Positions 37,675-48,475 of a stretch of DNA of 64,000 nucleotides are shown here, in pieces (the first letter of the stretch is position 1; each line of letters opens with the position of its first letter). A program made the position numbers and the translations under genes. Origin of the DNA: Clusia tigrina (lineage: Eukaryota; Arthropoda; Insecta; Diptera; Clusiidae); the NCBI GenBank assembly GCA_920105625.2, contig OV050030.1:67361807-67425806 (forward strand), given 5' to 3'. Under the pieces are notes generated by a model that ran no database searches, was not told the DNA's origin, and worked only from the letters and a program-made list of their open reading frames with translations.

Positions 37675-38599
37675 CGAGGTGTGATAAAAATAATAAATAA
37701 AGTATTTATTTATTCATCAACAACTATCTTGTCCCCTTGAAAGTAATTCCCCTCAGATATAATACACTTATGCCAGCGTTTTTTCCAATCCTCGAAACAC
37801 TTCTGAAACGCTTTTTTGGTATCGCCAACAGCTCCTGTTTCGATTTTTCTTTTATCTCCTCAATCGTAGCAAAGCGCTTTCCTTTCATCGGTGTCTTCAG
37901 TTTTGGAAAGAGGAAAAAGGCAGCGGGGGCAAGTCCGGTGAATACGGTGGTTGAGGCATGATAACGGTTTTGTTTTTGGCCAAAAACAACTCCTGAGCGA
38001 TGTCCATGCGACGTTGTTTTTGCTCAAAATTTAGCAATTTTGGAACAATCTTCGCTGCCGCACGTTTCATGCCTAAAACATCCGTAAAAATTGCTTGGCA
38101 TGAGCCGAACGATATGCCAACATCATCAGCAACCGCTCTGATAGTGATTCGACGATTATCCAAAATCATTTTCTTCATTGCGTCAATGTTTTCCTCGGTT
38201 GTTGACGTGCTCGGGCGACCAGGACGAGCATCGTATTGACATCTTCTCGGCCTTCCTTAAACCGGTTATACCACAATTGAACTTGTGTTCTGCTCATAGT
38301 AGACTCGCCAAAAGCCACAGTCAACACTTCAAATGTCCTTGCGCATTTAATTTAATTTTTTACACAAAACTGAATACAGTTTCTTTTATCCATCTTTTTC
38401 GAATAGTACAAAATCGAAGAGCACACCAAAACACGACTAACCTTTTTATCTGTCAAAAATAAACTGACAATCGAAAATGTTTGGTATTGCCAACATATAT
38501 AACACACATGTGTACCAACATAAAAAAAAAAATGCGAACATCGAACATACGTAACTCACGAAAAGATGAAAATAACGGTTATTTTTTGATCACACGTTG
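37675..38599 (-). mobile_element. mariner element with internal deletion (925 bp)
   Basis: Flanked by TA. Minus-strand ends read caacgtgtgatcaaaaaa and, inverted at the other end, cgaggtgtgataaaaa. Between them lie the start and end of a mariner transposase with the middle missing. Typical full length is about 1.3 kb, so about 0.4 kb is lost. Confidence 0.9.
37710..38400 (-). pseudogene. mariner transposase, internally deleted
   Basis: N-terminal helix-turn-helix text is readable at 38178-37990 (DNRRITIRAVADDVGISFGS, then FEQKQRRMDIAQELF), then jumps to KTVIMPQPPYSPDLPP near 37960-37920, the region of the third catalytic aspartate. C-terminal residues follow in another frame (GKRFATIEEIKEK-like, ending with EGDYFQGD-like text near 37740). 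The first two catalytic Asp are in the deleted part. It may depend on an intact relative. Confidence 0.88.
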
Positions 38600-38824
<225 letters not shown>

Positions 38825-38892
38825 ATTATTATTATTGACAGGCTAAAAGAACACCGCGACCTAAAAGATCTATTGTGCAGCCTCGTACCCAA

Positions 38893-41808
38893 CTAAAACA
38901 GTCCTAGACTGTTTATAAATCTCGTAACTGCTGTGGGCTTAATTTTAACTAGGTGATTTGGAGATATGAACCCACTGCCTAGGTACTTATGTCTGCGTCT
39001 TGCCACCGCTGGGCAAGTGCATAGAATGTGTTCTGCCGTTTCCTGCTCCTCTTGACAGAGTCGACAAGAATCGTCTTCTACCACGCCTATTTTCTTCAGG
39101 TGGTAATTTAGTTTACAGTGTCCTGTTAAAAGTTCAGTGTATAGTTTGATGTCATTTCTGCTGAGGTTTAAAGAAGCATCTACCCTGATGTGTTCAGGAT
39201 CAATGAGTAGTCTCGACTGCCGCATGCCTTTTTGGGCTCTCCAGTAGTTTAGCAGACTTCGTTTTTCCTGTTCGCACAACAAGTTATTTGTGAAGCTACT
39301 GTTTACCCCACAGAAGGGTTCTGGGCCTATAAAGGCAGTGTCTGCACCCTTTTTTGCTAAAGAATCTGCCATTTCGTTGCCCTCATGTCCCTCGTGTCCC
39401 GGTACCCATATTAGCGTAACAGAGTTTCTCGCTGCTAGGGTATTGAGAAGTTTACAGCATTCCCAGACCAGCTTTGATTGGAATGAGAAGTTTATTAATG
39501 ATTTTAGAGCTGCCTGGCTATCTGAGAGTATGCATATTTTGGTGTTGCGTGTACCCCTGCGTAGACATTCTCTAGCACATAACTCTAAAGCGTGGACCTC
39601 CGCCTGAAAAATGGAAGCTGTTTTTCCCATTGCAATTGCTTTTTGGAAATTTGGCCCTACAATTCCAGCTCCTGCACTGCCATCTTCCATTTTGGACCCA
39701 TCTGTATACCACAACTGAGAGTCTTGTTTTATTGTTATTTCCTTGTTTCTCCAAGCTGAACGGTCACTGATGACCACTTTGAATTGCTTTGAGAAGTCTA
39801 ATTTTCTGTCCATTTTGTCGAAGACCATGAGGCACGGAGAATTCCAGACAGTGTCCAGAATCTTTGCGTGCCCCGAAAGGTTGCCTTCTTTAAGATGGGC
39901 TAGATTAGGTAGCCTTAGGGCCGCGCTGGCCGCCATCCTTTTAACTACAAGGTGTAGAGGAGTCAGTCCAGTGATCACTCCCAAAGCTAGTGTGGGGCAC
40001 GTTCTCATTGCTCCCGTCACACTCAAACAGGCTATTCGGTGAATCTTGTTAAGAGTCCTCTGAGCTCCTGTTTGGTTGACTTTTGGCCACCATACCAACG
40101 ACGCATAAGTAATCATTGGTACTATTATTGTTTTATATGACCACGCCATCATTTTTGGCCCTAGTCCCCATGTTTTACCGTACAACCTCTGGCAAGCATA
40201 GGTTGCTCTTAAGGCTTTACTAGTTATGTATGATAAGTGGTTTTTCCAAGTTAGAGTTTTGTCCAGGATTACTCCCAGATATTTCATTTCATTGGACATT
40301 GTTAAGTTTGTGGTCCCTAAACTTAAGGTCCCCAGATTCAGTTTCCTTCTTTTGGTGAAGTGTACCACGTTTGTTTTATTCGGATTTATCGATAGGCCTT
40401 TCTCCTGACACCAGTTTTGAGTGATGTCAAGAGCTAGTTGCATGCGATCTGTTATGGTAGAGTCAAACTTGCCTCTGACCATAATTACCAAATCATCCGC
40501 AAAGCCCTGAACTTCGTATCCGAGGTCATTGAGAGTTTGTAAGAGCTCGTCGATAACCAATAACCATAGGAGTGGCGATAGGACGCCCCCCTGGGGACAT
40601 CCTTTGGTTGACCTGACAATTTGCTTTGCTGTCCCTGTTTCAAAGATTGTCGTTCTGTTTTTCAGCATATTGAGAACCCATGTTATGATCAGTCTTTGTA
40701 TACCTTTCCTGTTCATCCCCTCCTCAATTGATCTGAAAGTAGCATTGTCAAAAGCCCCCGTAATGTCAACCGATGTACAGAGAGCTATTTCTTTACCCTC
40801 AAACGCCTTTTCAATTTTGCTTGTTAAGCTATGTATGGCTGTCTCAGTCGATTTGCCTGATTGGTAAGCGTATTGTTCAATATGAAGAGGAGAATCTTTA
40901 AGATAAGTTTCCCTGATATATTGGTCCAGAATTTTTTCCATAACTTTTAGCAGGAATGACGTAAGGCTAATGGGCCGATAGGCTTTTGGCGTGTGGTCCG
41001 CCTTTTTGCCTGCTTTCGGTATGAAAGCCACCCTAGCCTTCGTCCAAGGTTTAGGCACTATGCCTAGCTCCAGGCTTATCCTGAAAATGTTTGTTAGCAC
41101 AGATGCTAATACATCAACACCTTGCCGAAGTAGGCACGGTTGTATATTATCGACACCTGGCGATTTGAATGGTCTAAAAGTGGAGATAGCCCATTTGGTT
41201 TTATTGACGGTGAAGATTCTGCGAGCCAGTGAGAGTTCCCTCCGTGTAGGCATCAAGAAACGAGTATTCTCGATGATTTCACTATCCTCTCCGCTAGTGG
41301 CACAGCCTGGAAAGTGAGTGTCCAACAAAAGCTGTCCCGTCTCTTCCAGGCTCTCCGTAAAATTTCCGTCAGGCTTCTTGAGTGTAGAAAGTCCGTTTGA
41401 GTGATCTTTATTGAGTGACTTCTGGAGTCGGGTAGCTGCTGGGAGGGTTTCAATCTCCTCACAGTACTTTTTCCATGAGTCTCTCTTAGATCTTCTCAAC
41501 TCATTATTATAGGCCGTTAAGGCACTTCTATAAGATGCCCAGTCACCATTAGACTTGGCCCTATTAAAGAGTTGACGGGCTTTTTTGCGCAAAACATTTA
41601 GCTCCCCGCTCCACCAGGGTACGTTCCTAGAACGTTTCTTCACAACTAAATTGCAGCTACTTTCAAAAGCCTCGATTATTATATTATTTAATTTGTTAAC
41701 TTCAAGATCTAGTTCCTGAGAGTTACTTATTTTTTCACTAAGGCAAGCAATATTTTGCTCTAAGTAAAAGTTATATATCGACCAGTTGGTCTTCCTAACA
41801 TTTCTCAT
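38893..41808 (-). CDS. LINE 1 ORF2, RT-RNase H part (971 aa frame)
   Basis: Begins at the ATG of the ATGA overlap with the endonuclease frame. In order: linker; reverse transcriptase with [56 protein letters not shown] and FADD at 436-439; RNase H from ~700 (WYTDGSK, D703; [27 protein letters not shown]); and a C-terminal CRLC..E...EHILCTC zinc motif near 915-930. All catalytic motifs are present and there is no stop. In relatives, endonuclease and RT lie in one protein, so this frame is probably the 3' part of a split ORF2. It may be recent enough that other copies are active. Confidence 0.93.
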   Translation of the reverse strand: MRNVRKTNWSIYNFYLEQNIACLSEKISNSQELDLEVNKLNNIIIEAFESSCNLVVKKRSRNVPWWSGELNVLRKKARQLFNRAKSNGDWASYRSALTAYNNELRRSKRDSWKKYCEEIETLPAATRLQKSLNKDHSNGLSTLKKPDGNFTESLEETGQLLLDTHFPGCATSGEDSEIIENTRFLMPTRRELSLARRIFTVNKTKWAISTFRPFKSPGVDNIQPCLLRQGVDVLASVLTNIFRISLELGIVPKPWTKARVAFIPKAGKKADHTPKAYRPISLTSFLLKVMEKILDQYIRETYLKDSPLHIEQYAYQSGKSTETAIHSLTSKIEKAFEGKEIALCTSVDITGAFDNATFRSIEEGMNRKGIQRLIITWVLNMLKNRTTIFETGTAKQIVRSTKGCPQGGVLSPLLWLLVIDELLQTLNDLGYEVQGFADDLVIMVRGKFDSTITDRMQLALDITQNWCQEKGLSINPNKTNVVHFTKRRKLNLGTLSLGTTNLTMSNEMKYLGVILDKTLTWKNHLSYITSKALRATYACQRLYGKTWGLGPKMMAWSYKTIIVPMITYASLVWWPKVNQTGAQRTLNKIHRIACLSVTGAMRTCPTLALGVITGLTPLHLVVKRMAASAALRLPNLAHLKEGNLSGHAKILDTVWNSPCLMVFDKMDRKLDFSKQFKVVISDRSAWRNKEITIKQDSQLWYTDGSKMEDGSAGAGIVGPNFQKAIAMGKTASIFQAEVHALELCARECLRRGTRNTKICILSDSQAALKSLINFSFQSKLVWECCKLLNTLAARNSVTLIWVPGHEGHEGNEMADSLAKKGADTAFIGPEPFCGVNSSFTNNLLCEQEKRSLLNYWRAQKGMRQSRLLIDPEHIRVDASLNLSRNDIKLYTELLTGHCKLNYHLKKIGVVEDDSCRLCQEEQETAEHILCTCPAVARRRHKYLGSGFISPNHLVKIKPTAVTRFINSLGLF

Positions 41809-42542
41809 TTCGAAGGTGCCTCCAATCTCCCCCCCCCCAGATCAAAGCAAATGTACCTATGGTCCGACAAGGAGACCTCATTAAGCACCCTCCAATTAGA
41901 AATGTTATTTGATATGAATGCGCTAGTTAGGGTGAGATCTAACACCTCCCCCCTTATCGCATTCATAAAGGTAGGCTCGTCACCCCTATTTACCACCACC
42001 AGATTGTTTGTCGTAATAAAATCAAGAAGTGACTCACCTCGCCCGTTCGTGTCCGTGCTTCCCCATACCGTGTGGTGCGCGTTTGCGTCGCAGCACACCA
42101 CCCACTGTAGACTGCGAGTGCGACAGTACTCCGTAAGCTGCTGGAGCTCGCGCGATACCGCGTCCTCTGTGTCGCCAGGTAAGTACATGGAGGCCAGGAC
42201 TACCGTTCTCCTCCCTTTGGCACTAGGCACTTCTGCCTGTACTGCCACCAGATCGCGTTGTAGAAGCTCTGAAATTGGGAGGAATTTAATATTTTTGTTG
42301 ATCATGATCGCTGCCCTCGGTCGGTCAACATTATTATCATAGATCAACTTACATGTTTTTGTCTGCAGACCATTTATGCGCCCATTTGTGGCCCATGGTT
42401 CTTGAATGGCTACGAAGTCCAGACTCTGGTGTTCCACCAAGGCACTGAGCCTGTAAGAGGCTGCTATAGCCCTGTGGAGATTTATTTGGAGACAGTGAAG
42501 CTGCTTCCAAGAGTTTTGCGTTCGTGATGGGGCCTGGGACAT
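41805..42542 (-). CDS. LINE 1 ORF2, endonuclease part (245 aa frame)
   Basis: AP-like (EEP) endonuclease that nicks target DNA for target-primed reverse transcription. Motifs: LQINLHRA near 15-25, IQEPWATNGRI (~66), SMYLPGD (~118), CCDANAHHTVWGS (~148) and SLSDHRYICFDL near the end. The start ATG overlaps the ORF1 stop as TAATG. The frame ends a few codons after a run of ten G (plus-strand C run 41829-41838), whose length puts the RT out of frame. The final residues after the run are therefore out-of-frame sequence. Confidence 0.9.
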   Translation of the reverse strand: MSQAPSRTQNSWKQLHCLQINLHRAIAASYRLSALVEHQSLDFVAIQEPWATNGRINGLQTKTCKLIYDNNVDRPRAAIMINKNIKFLPISELLQRDLVAVQAEVPSAKGRRTVVLASMYLPGDTEDAVSRELQQLTEYCRTRSLQWVVCCDANAHHTVWGSTDTNGRGESLLDFITTNNLVVVNRGDEPTFMNAIRGEVLDLTLTSAFISNNISNWRVLNEVSLSDHRYICFDLGGGRLEAPSK

Positions 42543-43981
42543 TATTTCCCAGACCGATCCTTGCGGATCTTACCACCCTTTGTGCTCCGCAAAGTTTCCG
42601 CAGCCTCCGGGTCTTTTCTCTCCCATTTCCTGAGCCTACCAGAGAGAGCAGATGGTCCTGGACGTTGGACACGTGTGTTGCCTCTCTCCGCTCTCGGTAC
42701 TGGCTTTGTGAAAATGGGCCCCGTTTTCGGCTTCTGGCTACTCTGCTTTGCCCGCGCTGCAACAGATGTTGTTGGTTGCTCTTCAACACCAACAGCAGAT
42801 TTTGCCCTGTTCCCCTTCAGTCTAGGTCGGAGCTGGGCACTGCCAAAGCCATAGTAGACTTTGTTACCCAGTGTGTCAACCCTTTCAGACGAGATGGGGT
42901 CCAGAGCAATTGCCAGCTCGACCTGGTCACCTTTTTGTAGGCGATGGAGCACCCGCCACTCGCTGACACTAATGCCCGAATTCTGCGACTCCACTTGCCC
43001 CAGTATTCGGTCATTTTGCCAAGATACCGAGCCGGGAAAGTAGCCAACGAAGATCTTGGCCTTTGGCACTTTTGCCTCGTCCACCACCTTCAACTCAGCC
43101 CCCTCCCATGGCTTCATGGCTGGTATCCATTCTTCAGCCCAGGCTACGGTTTCGTCGTCCAGACAGTTGATCGTCAACCATCCAGGCTTGAAACTACAGC
43201 CTGCAAAGTGTGGCTTCACTGGGCCCCCACGAGTCTCGAACATCTTGTCGAGAATGCACCGTTGTACCTTCCCAATTTCTTCAGTGGACCATATGCCCTC
43301 CGGGAATTTGCTAGGTATAACCCCTATCTTTTTGGAGCAGACTGTCTCCGCTAGAGTTGGCTTTGAGCAGGGGACCCCCAAGGAGGCGCCCTGCACGCCA
43401 TGTCTTTCAGAGACACTCGCCACCCTCTTACTGGGACCAGGTTCGCCCCCAAGTAAGGTCTCCGCCTCCTTCATCTCACCACACACCGGCGGGTCCGCTG
43501 GGGGCACTATTGACATTTTATCAATGTTTTTGTTGCCCTCTTGTGCAAACCGCTTTGTCGGCCTGGAGTTCGATGTCGGCGTGGAGCCATCTGAACGGGA
43601 TCTTTTAGGGGTCCATCGCGCAGACACGTTGGCTGGATTTGCCGCCAAGGACCGAGCTGTTTCCAGCGATATGCCCCTGGCAGGCAAAGCCTTAAAACGT
43701 TTACGTCCAGCTCCGGACAGCTTCACCCTAAGTTTTGGAATCTTCTCTGGAGCAGGTTCAAGAAGATTTCTCTCCTGTTCCGAGGAGATAGACACCCCAG
43801 CCGATTCCTGGCTAAGTGGGATGTCCATCTCCTCCGGCCTGTCGGTTAAGGGACCGGGTGCCCCCCCCAACAGGTCGTGCTCCATGCTTTCATTGTCGAT
43901 GGGACCCGATGCCCCCTCGGCCAATGATGGCTGTTGGCTCATTGTAGCCACAATATGCACATTTGAAGGTGTGCAGTCCAT
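42542..43981 (-). CDS. LINE 1 ORF1 (479 aa), DUF4780-like RNA-binding protein
   Basis: ORF1 proteins of LOA-type LINEs bind their RNA. The first ~230 residues are low-complexity, rich in Pro, Ser and Glu. Residues ~225-395 (GVIPSKFPEGIWSTEEIGKV, then FKPGWLTINCLDD, KVPKAKIFVGYFPG, WRVLHRLQKGDQVELAIALD, GFGSAQLRPR) resemble DUF4780, a domain I associate with insect LINE ORF1 proteins. A basic tail follows (RKWERKDPEA...KGGKIRKDRSGK). No CCHC knuckles. The stop shares its last base with the ORF2 start (TAATG). The domain name is from memory. Confidence 0.85.
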   Translation of the reverse strand: MDCTPSNVHIVATMSQQPSLAEGASGPIDNESMEHDLLGGAPGPLTDRPEEMDIPLSQESAGVSISSEQERNLLEPAPEKIPKLRVKLSGAGRKRFKALPARGISLETARSLAANPANVSARWTPKRSRSDGSTPTSNSRPTKRFAQEGNKNIDKMSIVPPADPPVCGEMKEAETLLGGEPGPSKRVASVSERHGVQGASLGVPCSKPTLAETVCSKKIGVIPSKFPEGIWSTEEIGKVQRCILDKMFETRGGPVKPHFAGCSFKPGWLTINCLDDETVAWAEEWIPAMKPWEGAELKVVDEAKVPKAKIFVGYFPGSVSWQNDRILGQVESQNSGISVSEWRVLHRLQKGDQVELAIALDPISSERVDTLGNKVYYGFGSAQLRPRLKGNRAKSAVGVEEQPTTSVAARAKQSSQKPKTGPIFTKPVPRAERGNTRVQRPGPSALSGRLRKWERKDPEAAETLRSTKGGKIRKDRSGK

Positions 43982-44441
43982 TTTTTTTCATATAGGCTTA
44001 AGTTTTCCATATATTTTTCTTTAGTTTTCTTTTGCGTTTTGGTCACCCACGGGCGCCCCCGTGGTAAGGCTAATTAAAACCGTAGGTTCGCCGGACCTCG
44101 TACGGAGTTCGCTATTAAGCTTGACTCTACCCCGTCAAGCAAGCTCACTGGCATAGCTGTTCCACCGTGAATTTAGGGTGTTTTTTTTTATGGGCCAATA
44201 TGTCTGGTGAACCCTGCCCCAGGGAGTTTTCTCTCTCCCCCGCCCGGCAATCAGCGACCCAAGTCCAGCAGAGACATGACCGTACTGAAAGTGGGCCATT
44301 GGTCTGTAAAGTAATTGCCGCACTTCCCCGAAGGGCTGACCAATTGTTAGTGTCTAGGCGATCCGGCGGTCTCAGTGAGACGTTCGATATTGGCCAGTAC
44401 GACTACTAACTAGCCTTAACGACTGAGCAGGAATCGTAGAA

Positions 44442-44473
44442 AACTACTTTCAACCTGTGCGTTGAAGGTAGTT
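44442..44473 (-). other. LINE 1 5' UTR hairpin
   Basis: aactactttcaac (44442-44454) pairs with gttgaaggtagtt (44461-44473) around a 6-nt loop: a 13-bp stem with one mismatch or wobble. It lies ~100 nt from the inferred 5' end of the LINE transcript. Confidence 0.7.
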
Positions 44474-44574
44474 CTTAGTTTGCGTAACTGGACCATGTCA
44501 CCGTCTTTCATGTGCCATGTTCCAGCACACAGTAAGCCCCTACACCGCAACAAGGTGACTACCCAGCGTAGGTA

Positions 44575-44704
44575 CAATTAAAGAAAGAATTATTCATATA
44601 TTTAATTAACATTTGTATACTCTTTACCTTTAAAAATTTAAAGGTATACTAGTTTTGTGGTTTTGAGTGGAGTATTAACTACAAGAATCAGGCGTGATAG
44701 GTAT

Positions 44705-44802
<98 letters not shown>

Positions 44803-44932
44803 ATACCTATCACGCCTGATTCTTGTAGTTAATACTCCACTCAAAACCACAAAACTAGTATACCTTTAAATTTTTAAAGGTAAAGAGTATACAAATGTTA
44901 ATTAAATATATGAATAGTTCTTTCTTTAATTG
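44575..44932. mobile_element. Palindromic MITE with (TA)n core (358 bp)
   Basis: Two 132-bp arms (44575-44706 and 44801-44932) are reverse complements of each other with a single mismatch (gaattattc/gaactattc), separated by ~94 bp of (TA)n. Flanking TA is present on both sides (44573-44574, 44933-44934). Ends read caattaaagaaag. The same 70-codon frame can be read on both strands because of the palindrome; it is not a gene. Non-autonomous foldback/MITE, perhaps mobilised by a TA-specific (Tc1/mariner) transposase. Confidence 0.88.
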
Positions 44933-44949
44933 TATCTAGAGAGGAAAGG

Positions 44950-45198
44950 TGCGACACCCATTCCTTAATGTAATATAGCTATCGTATATTGTGCATCGTA
45001 TATATTCATTTAACTAAAGTAGTGTACTTTTATTTGCTAGACTAGCTGGTGGCTTGTTGCTGAATGGCCCCTTGTAATGTTATAACTAATTATGTTATCG
45101 AAGGTTATAGAACAGTATAAAAGAGTAATTTGTGTGAGACCATCGATTTTATTAAATAAAACAAAATTAATTCAAAATAAAAGTTTACTTTTTTAACA
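44950..45198 (+). repeat. Probable BEL/Pao 5' LTR (~249 bp)
   Basis: tgcgacaccc ... ttttttaaca, followed by a leader with ggtctttcgagccgg, a phrase common just inside BEL/Pao 5' LTRs. Contains tataaaag at 45116-45123 and aataaa at 45155-45160. No second LTR is present, so the limits are a guess. Confidence 0.5.
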
Positions 45199-45307
45199 TA
45201 GTCAATTTCATGGTCTTTCGAGCCGGATATTTCGGGCTTGATTGAATTTTATTGAATATTAAAGTTTGGTGCTAATTTTCACTGTGGTATCAAGTTAAAA
45301 TATTACG

Positions 45308-46445
45308 ATGAATAAACTAGTGAAGAAACGTGGTTGGGCAAAGTCACACATAACACTATCTTATGATTTCGCTAAAGACGAAGACATCATGTTAGATGAA
45401 ATTAAAAGTAGGATTATTAAATTGGAAGAAAATTATGAAGATTTTGCAGACTCCGCTGATGATGTAGAGGAATAGGAGAACAAATGCTTTCAGAGTCATG
45501 ATCTTTTGACAAGATGGACGAATCGAAAGGTGATGGTGCAGACCATAAGGTGGAGGACTCCGTGGCAAGGTTGACGTTGGAACAAGTAAGTTTTTTGAAA
45601 TATTTAAGGTCGCCAATAAAGCACACGTGTATTTAGAGCAAATTAAATTGCCTACGTTTTCGGGTAAATAGCAGGACTGGATCTCGTTTAGAGACCTGTA
45701 TTTGTGGGCTTGTGATAGCAAACCAGGATTGACAAATACTCATAAATTCCCATTCCAAAAATCATATTTGGATGGGGATTATCTCAATTTGGTTAGACAT
45801 TTTCCTTTAACATAGCCAATTATGAAGAAGCATGGGATCGTCTAGTACAACGATATAACAAAAAACCGCTAATAATATGCTCATTTGTACAGTTATTGTT
45901 GTCGTTATCACATGCAATGAAAATGTTTCCATTCTTCGTAAGCTAACTGATGGAGCAGATGAAACAGTTCGTTGGTTAAAACTCAAAAGCTTAAAGCTCT
46001 CAATCCTACAATTCGGGATCCGTGGTTAATAACAATTCTACTAAATAAATTAGAAGATGACACGAAAGTAAAATGGGCAAAGAGAGGAGATAATCAAGCT
46101 GAACGACCTTTCTATGAACTTTTTCTAAGAGATGTGACGCGTTTGAGTCATGTGCTCCTCCTGCATCTAACATGCACTGAGACTGCCACGCTATCTCGCA
46201 TTTCACAAAAATTGAAGAAATAGTGAACTATGCTCATTGTGGAAGTACGCATTCGATTGCATAGTGCCGGGAATTTAATAATTTTCCTAATGTCAACCGT
46301 AAAGTGCGTATGACAGAAAAAAATCTGTGTTACAATTGTTTGAGCAGCCGTCATGTAGTAAAGAAGTGCCATTCGGTATTTCGCTGCAAAATGTGTCGTT
46401 GTAAACATCACATTTTGGTACACGTTGACAAACCTTCCACACACA
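45308..46445 (+). pseudogene. BEL/Pao gag remnant
   Basis: The start MNKLVKKRGWAKSHITL is at 45308. After breaks near 45475 and 45590 comes IKLPTFSGK.QDWISFRDLY with KSYLDGDYLNLV, the DUF1759 signature of BEL Gag (~45650-45800). DPWLITILLNKLEDDTKVKW follows at ~46015. The zinc knuckle region CYNCLSSRHVVKKC...CKMCRCKHH is at ~46330-46420. Stops and frameshifts separate the pieces. Confidence 0.8.
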
Positions 46446-46540
46446 TTGACCAGCCCTTAATTCAGCAAACTATTTATAACTAAGCAATTGGTGACTCCCG
46501 CTCTTCTGCTCTCACTACTGCTGTTGCACTTAGCAGTCAC

Positions 46541-46858
46541 TTGTCTAGCTTTTTTTCGATTAATCGCACACTATTACCTACTGCAGTCGTAAAGGTTATT
46601 GATAAATGGGGAAACGGAATAGAGTGCCTTATATTGTTCGATACTGGATCGACTTTTTCCTTTGTGTCTGAGGCTTTTGTACAGCTTATCGGAATTCCTG
46701 GAACCAATGCACGCATTTCCGAGATTGGTGTTTCATTGGAGAATGCAAGTACAACTCATGGTCGCATTCATTTTCACTTCCTATCTCGCGAGAGAAGCAC
46801 TTCCGATTCATTCACTGTATTCATTTTGGCAAGGCTTTCTTTAGATATCCCCACATAA
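46541..46858 (+). pseudogene. BEL/Pao aspartic protease remnant
   Basis: Readable: LLPTAVVKVIDKWGNGIECL, then LFDTGSTFSFVSEAF (active site DTGS), then GIPGTNARISEIGVSLENAS. This is the BEL/Pao peptidase that separates Gag and Pol. The frame is open for 105 codons but isolated by breaks on both sides. Confidence 0.85.
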
Positions 46859-47093
46859 TCAGTTGAGTTCACGTCATCATTGGATCAGATCAAATTTGGT
46901 ATATTTATACTGGTGAGCGTATGCATCTTAAACAAAGTACTCCGGTTGCATTAAAAGCATATTTGGATGGATCCTTACTCTCTCATACTCCATAATCTAT
47001 ACAATCTCAACATCACATCCAGTAGTTGCAAACCATGCTCTCGTAGACCTGGATGCACTTTTTCGCTCGTTTATAGAAATATAAGGGATTCAC

Positions 47094-47660
47094 GTGACAA
47101 AATATAAAGTGAAGCAGGGTGATCCTGCAGAGGTTCATTTTGCGTCGACTTATACTCGCTCTAAGAATGGAACATATATTGTACAGTACCCTTATAAACA
47201 AAATTTCCCTCATATGGATGAAACCCTCACACATACTACCAAACGACTTTACCACATGGAAAATCGATTCAGGCGAGAGCCAGAATTAAAAGAAAAAAAT
47301 GTGGAGTTCATGAATGTGTATATTGGCATTGGGTTATATGGAGCGTACCATCGCAGATTAACTTGAAAACAAAAAGCTGTGCTTCTATCTGCCTCACCAT
47401 TCGGTTCTGAAACTAGATAGTACTACTACGAAGTGTCGTGTTGTATTTGTTGGTTCTTATAAGAATGCTGCAGGATTTTCCTTAAATGATCGGATGCATA
47501 TTCGCCCTCCTCTCTAAGTCTCTTAGATGTGTGCTGTTTTCGCCAGTTTCGCCAATCGCATTTTTGGCCGATATAGAGAAAATGTTTCGTGGAATTTTGG
47601 AATCATTAAAGTAACAAATTTTCAACGTATGTGGTGGAGAGCCAATGAAAATTTCCCCAC
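47094..47660 (+). pseudogene. BEL/Pao reverse transcriptase N-terminal remnant
   Basis: Readable: FASTYTRSKNGTYIVQYPYK and TTKRLYHMENRFRREPELKE, then in other frames YLPHHSVLKL, CRVVFVGS, AAGFSLNDRMHI, ADIEKMFRGI and FQRMWWRANENFP. These are the fingers and motif A part of BEL RT. The YVDD motif is not reached, because the LINE insertion interrupts here. Confidence 0.8.
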
Positions 47661-48475
47661 CTAATTCCGACTGCTTTTTTAAACGTGTACAAAACAATAT
47701 TGGCGTTCCTCACTCTTTCCTCAATATTGGGTTTCCAGGAAAGTTTCCTGTCTAGTATTAGTCCCAAATATTTGACCGTCTCCTTCATCTATTTTTCTTA
47801 GAGGAGACGATTAATTACATTGTATCGGGGTTCAACAAGCAAGCATTGCCATGGTAAAGCGCAAAATATCCATAAGAGTGTTTGCATATTTTCCTCTAGT
47901 CATAATTACTAAACCGTCAGCATCTTGGGGCTATCCCCACGAATTATGCACTGGCTGTACATTTCTGTGGTCAGACCAATATTGTTATATGGAATACTGG
48001 TATGGTGGCCAGCTACTCAGAAACAAAGCTATTTGAAGCTTCTGAGCAAGGTCCAAAGAACAGCCTTTATGCTTTAAGAACTACCACAACTTAAGCATTA
48101 AAAGTGATACTTAGCCTACCTATATTAGATCTGGTGGCCGCCGCATTAGCGCTAAGTCTGATATGCACGGAGTTATGGAATGATCGGCATTCCAGCCACT
48201 CGACTATCGTGCACATCTGGAGTAGTTGTATCCGAAACAGCGTCCACTCTATATCTAACACTTCAAGACAAATATTCCGTCTACAAGGGAGTGTGAAGCA
48301 CCCATGCCATGAAGAAGGGGTGAACTGAATTTATACACCGAAGGATCCAAGCTTGACGAAAGAATGGGCTTTGGAGTTTTCGCAAAAGAACTGGAATTTG
48401 AACTTTCATTCTGTCTCCTTAAAGACTGCAGAGTTTATCTAGAAGAGGTCTTAGCCACAAAAGGGGTAAAGGGTA

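Larger units (their letters stand above)
44950..47660 (+). mobile_element. BEL/Pao retrotransposon remnant (5' part)
   Basis: LTR, leader, gag, protease and the first part of reverse transcriptase, all with frameshifts. It ends at ~47660 at the words FQRMWWRANENFP, where a LINE has inserted. The 3' part is not recognised in the window. Confidence 0.75.

Noticed and set aside
39290..41317. Plus-strand frames opposite LINE 1 RT
   Set aside because: Antisense shadows of a clear reverse transcriptase/RNase H gene.
42524..44024. Plus-strand frames of 138-322 codons opposite LINE 1 ORF1
   Set aside because: Antisense shadows of ORF1; no homology recognised.
44638..44869. Identical 70-codon frames on both strands
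   Set aside because: A consequence of the palindromic MITE, not two genes.
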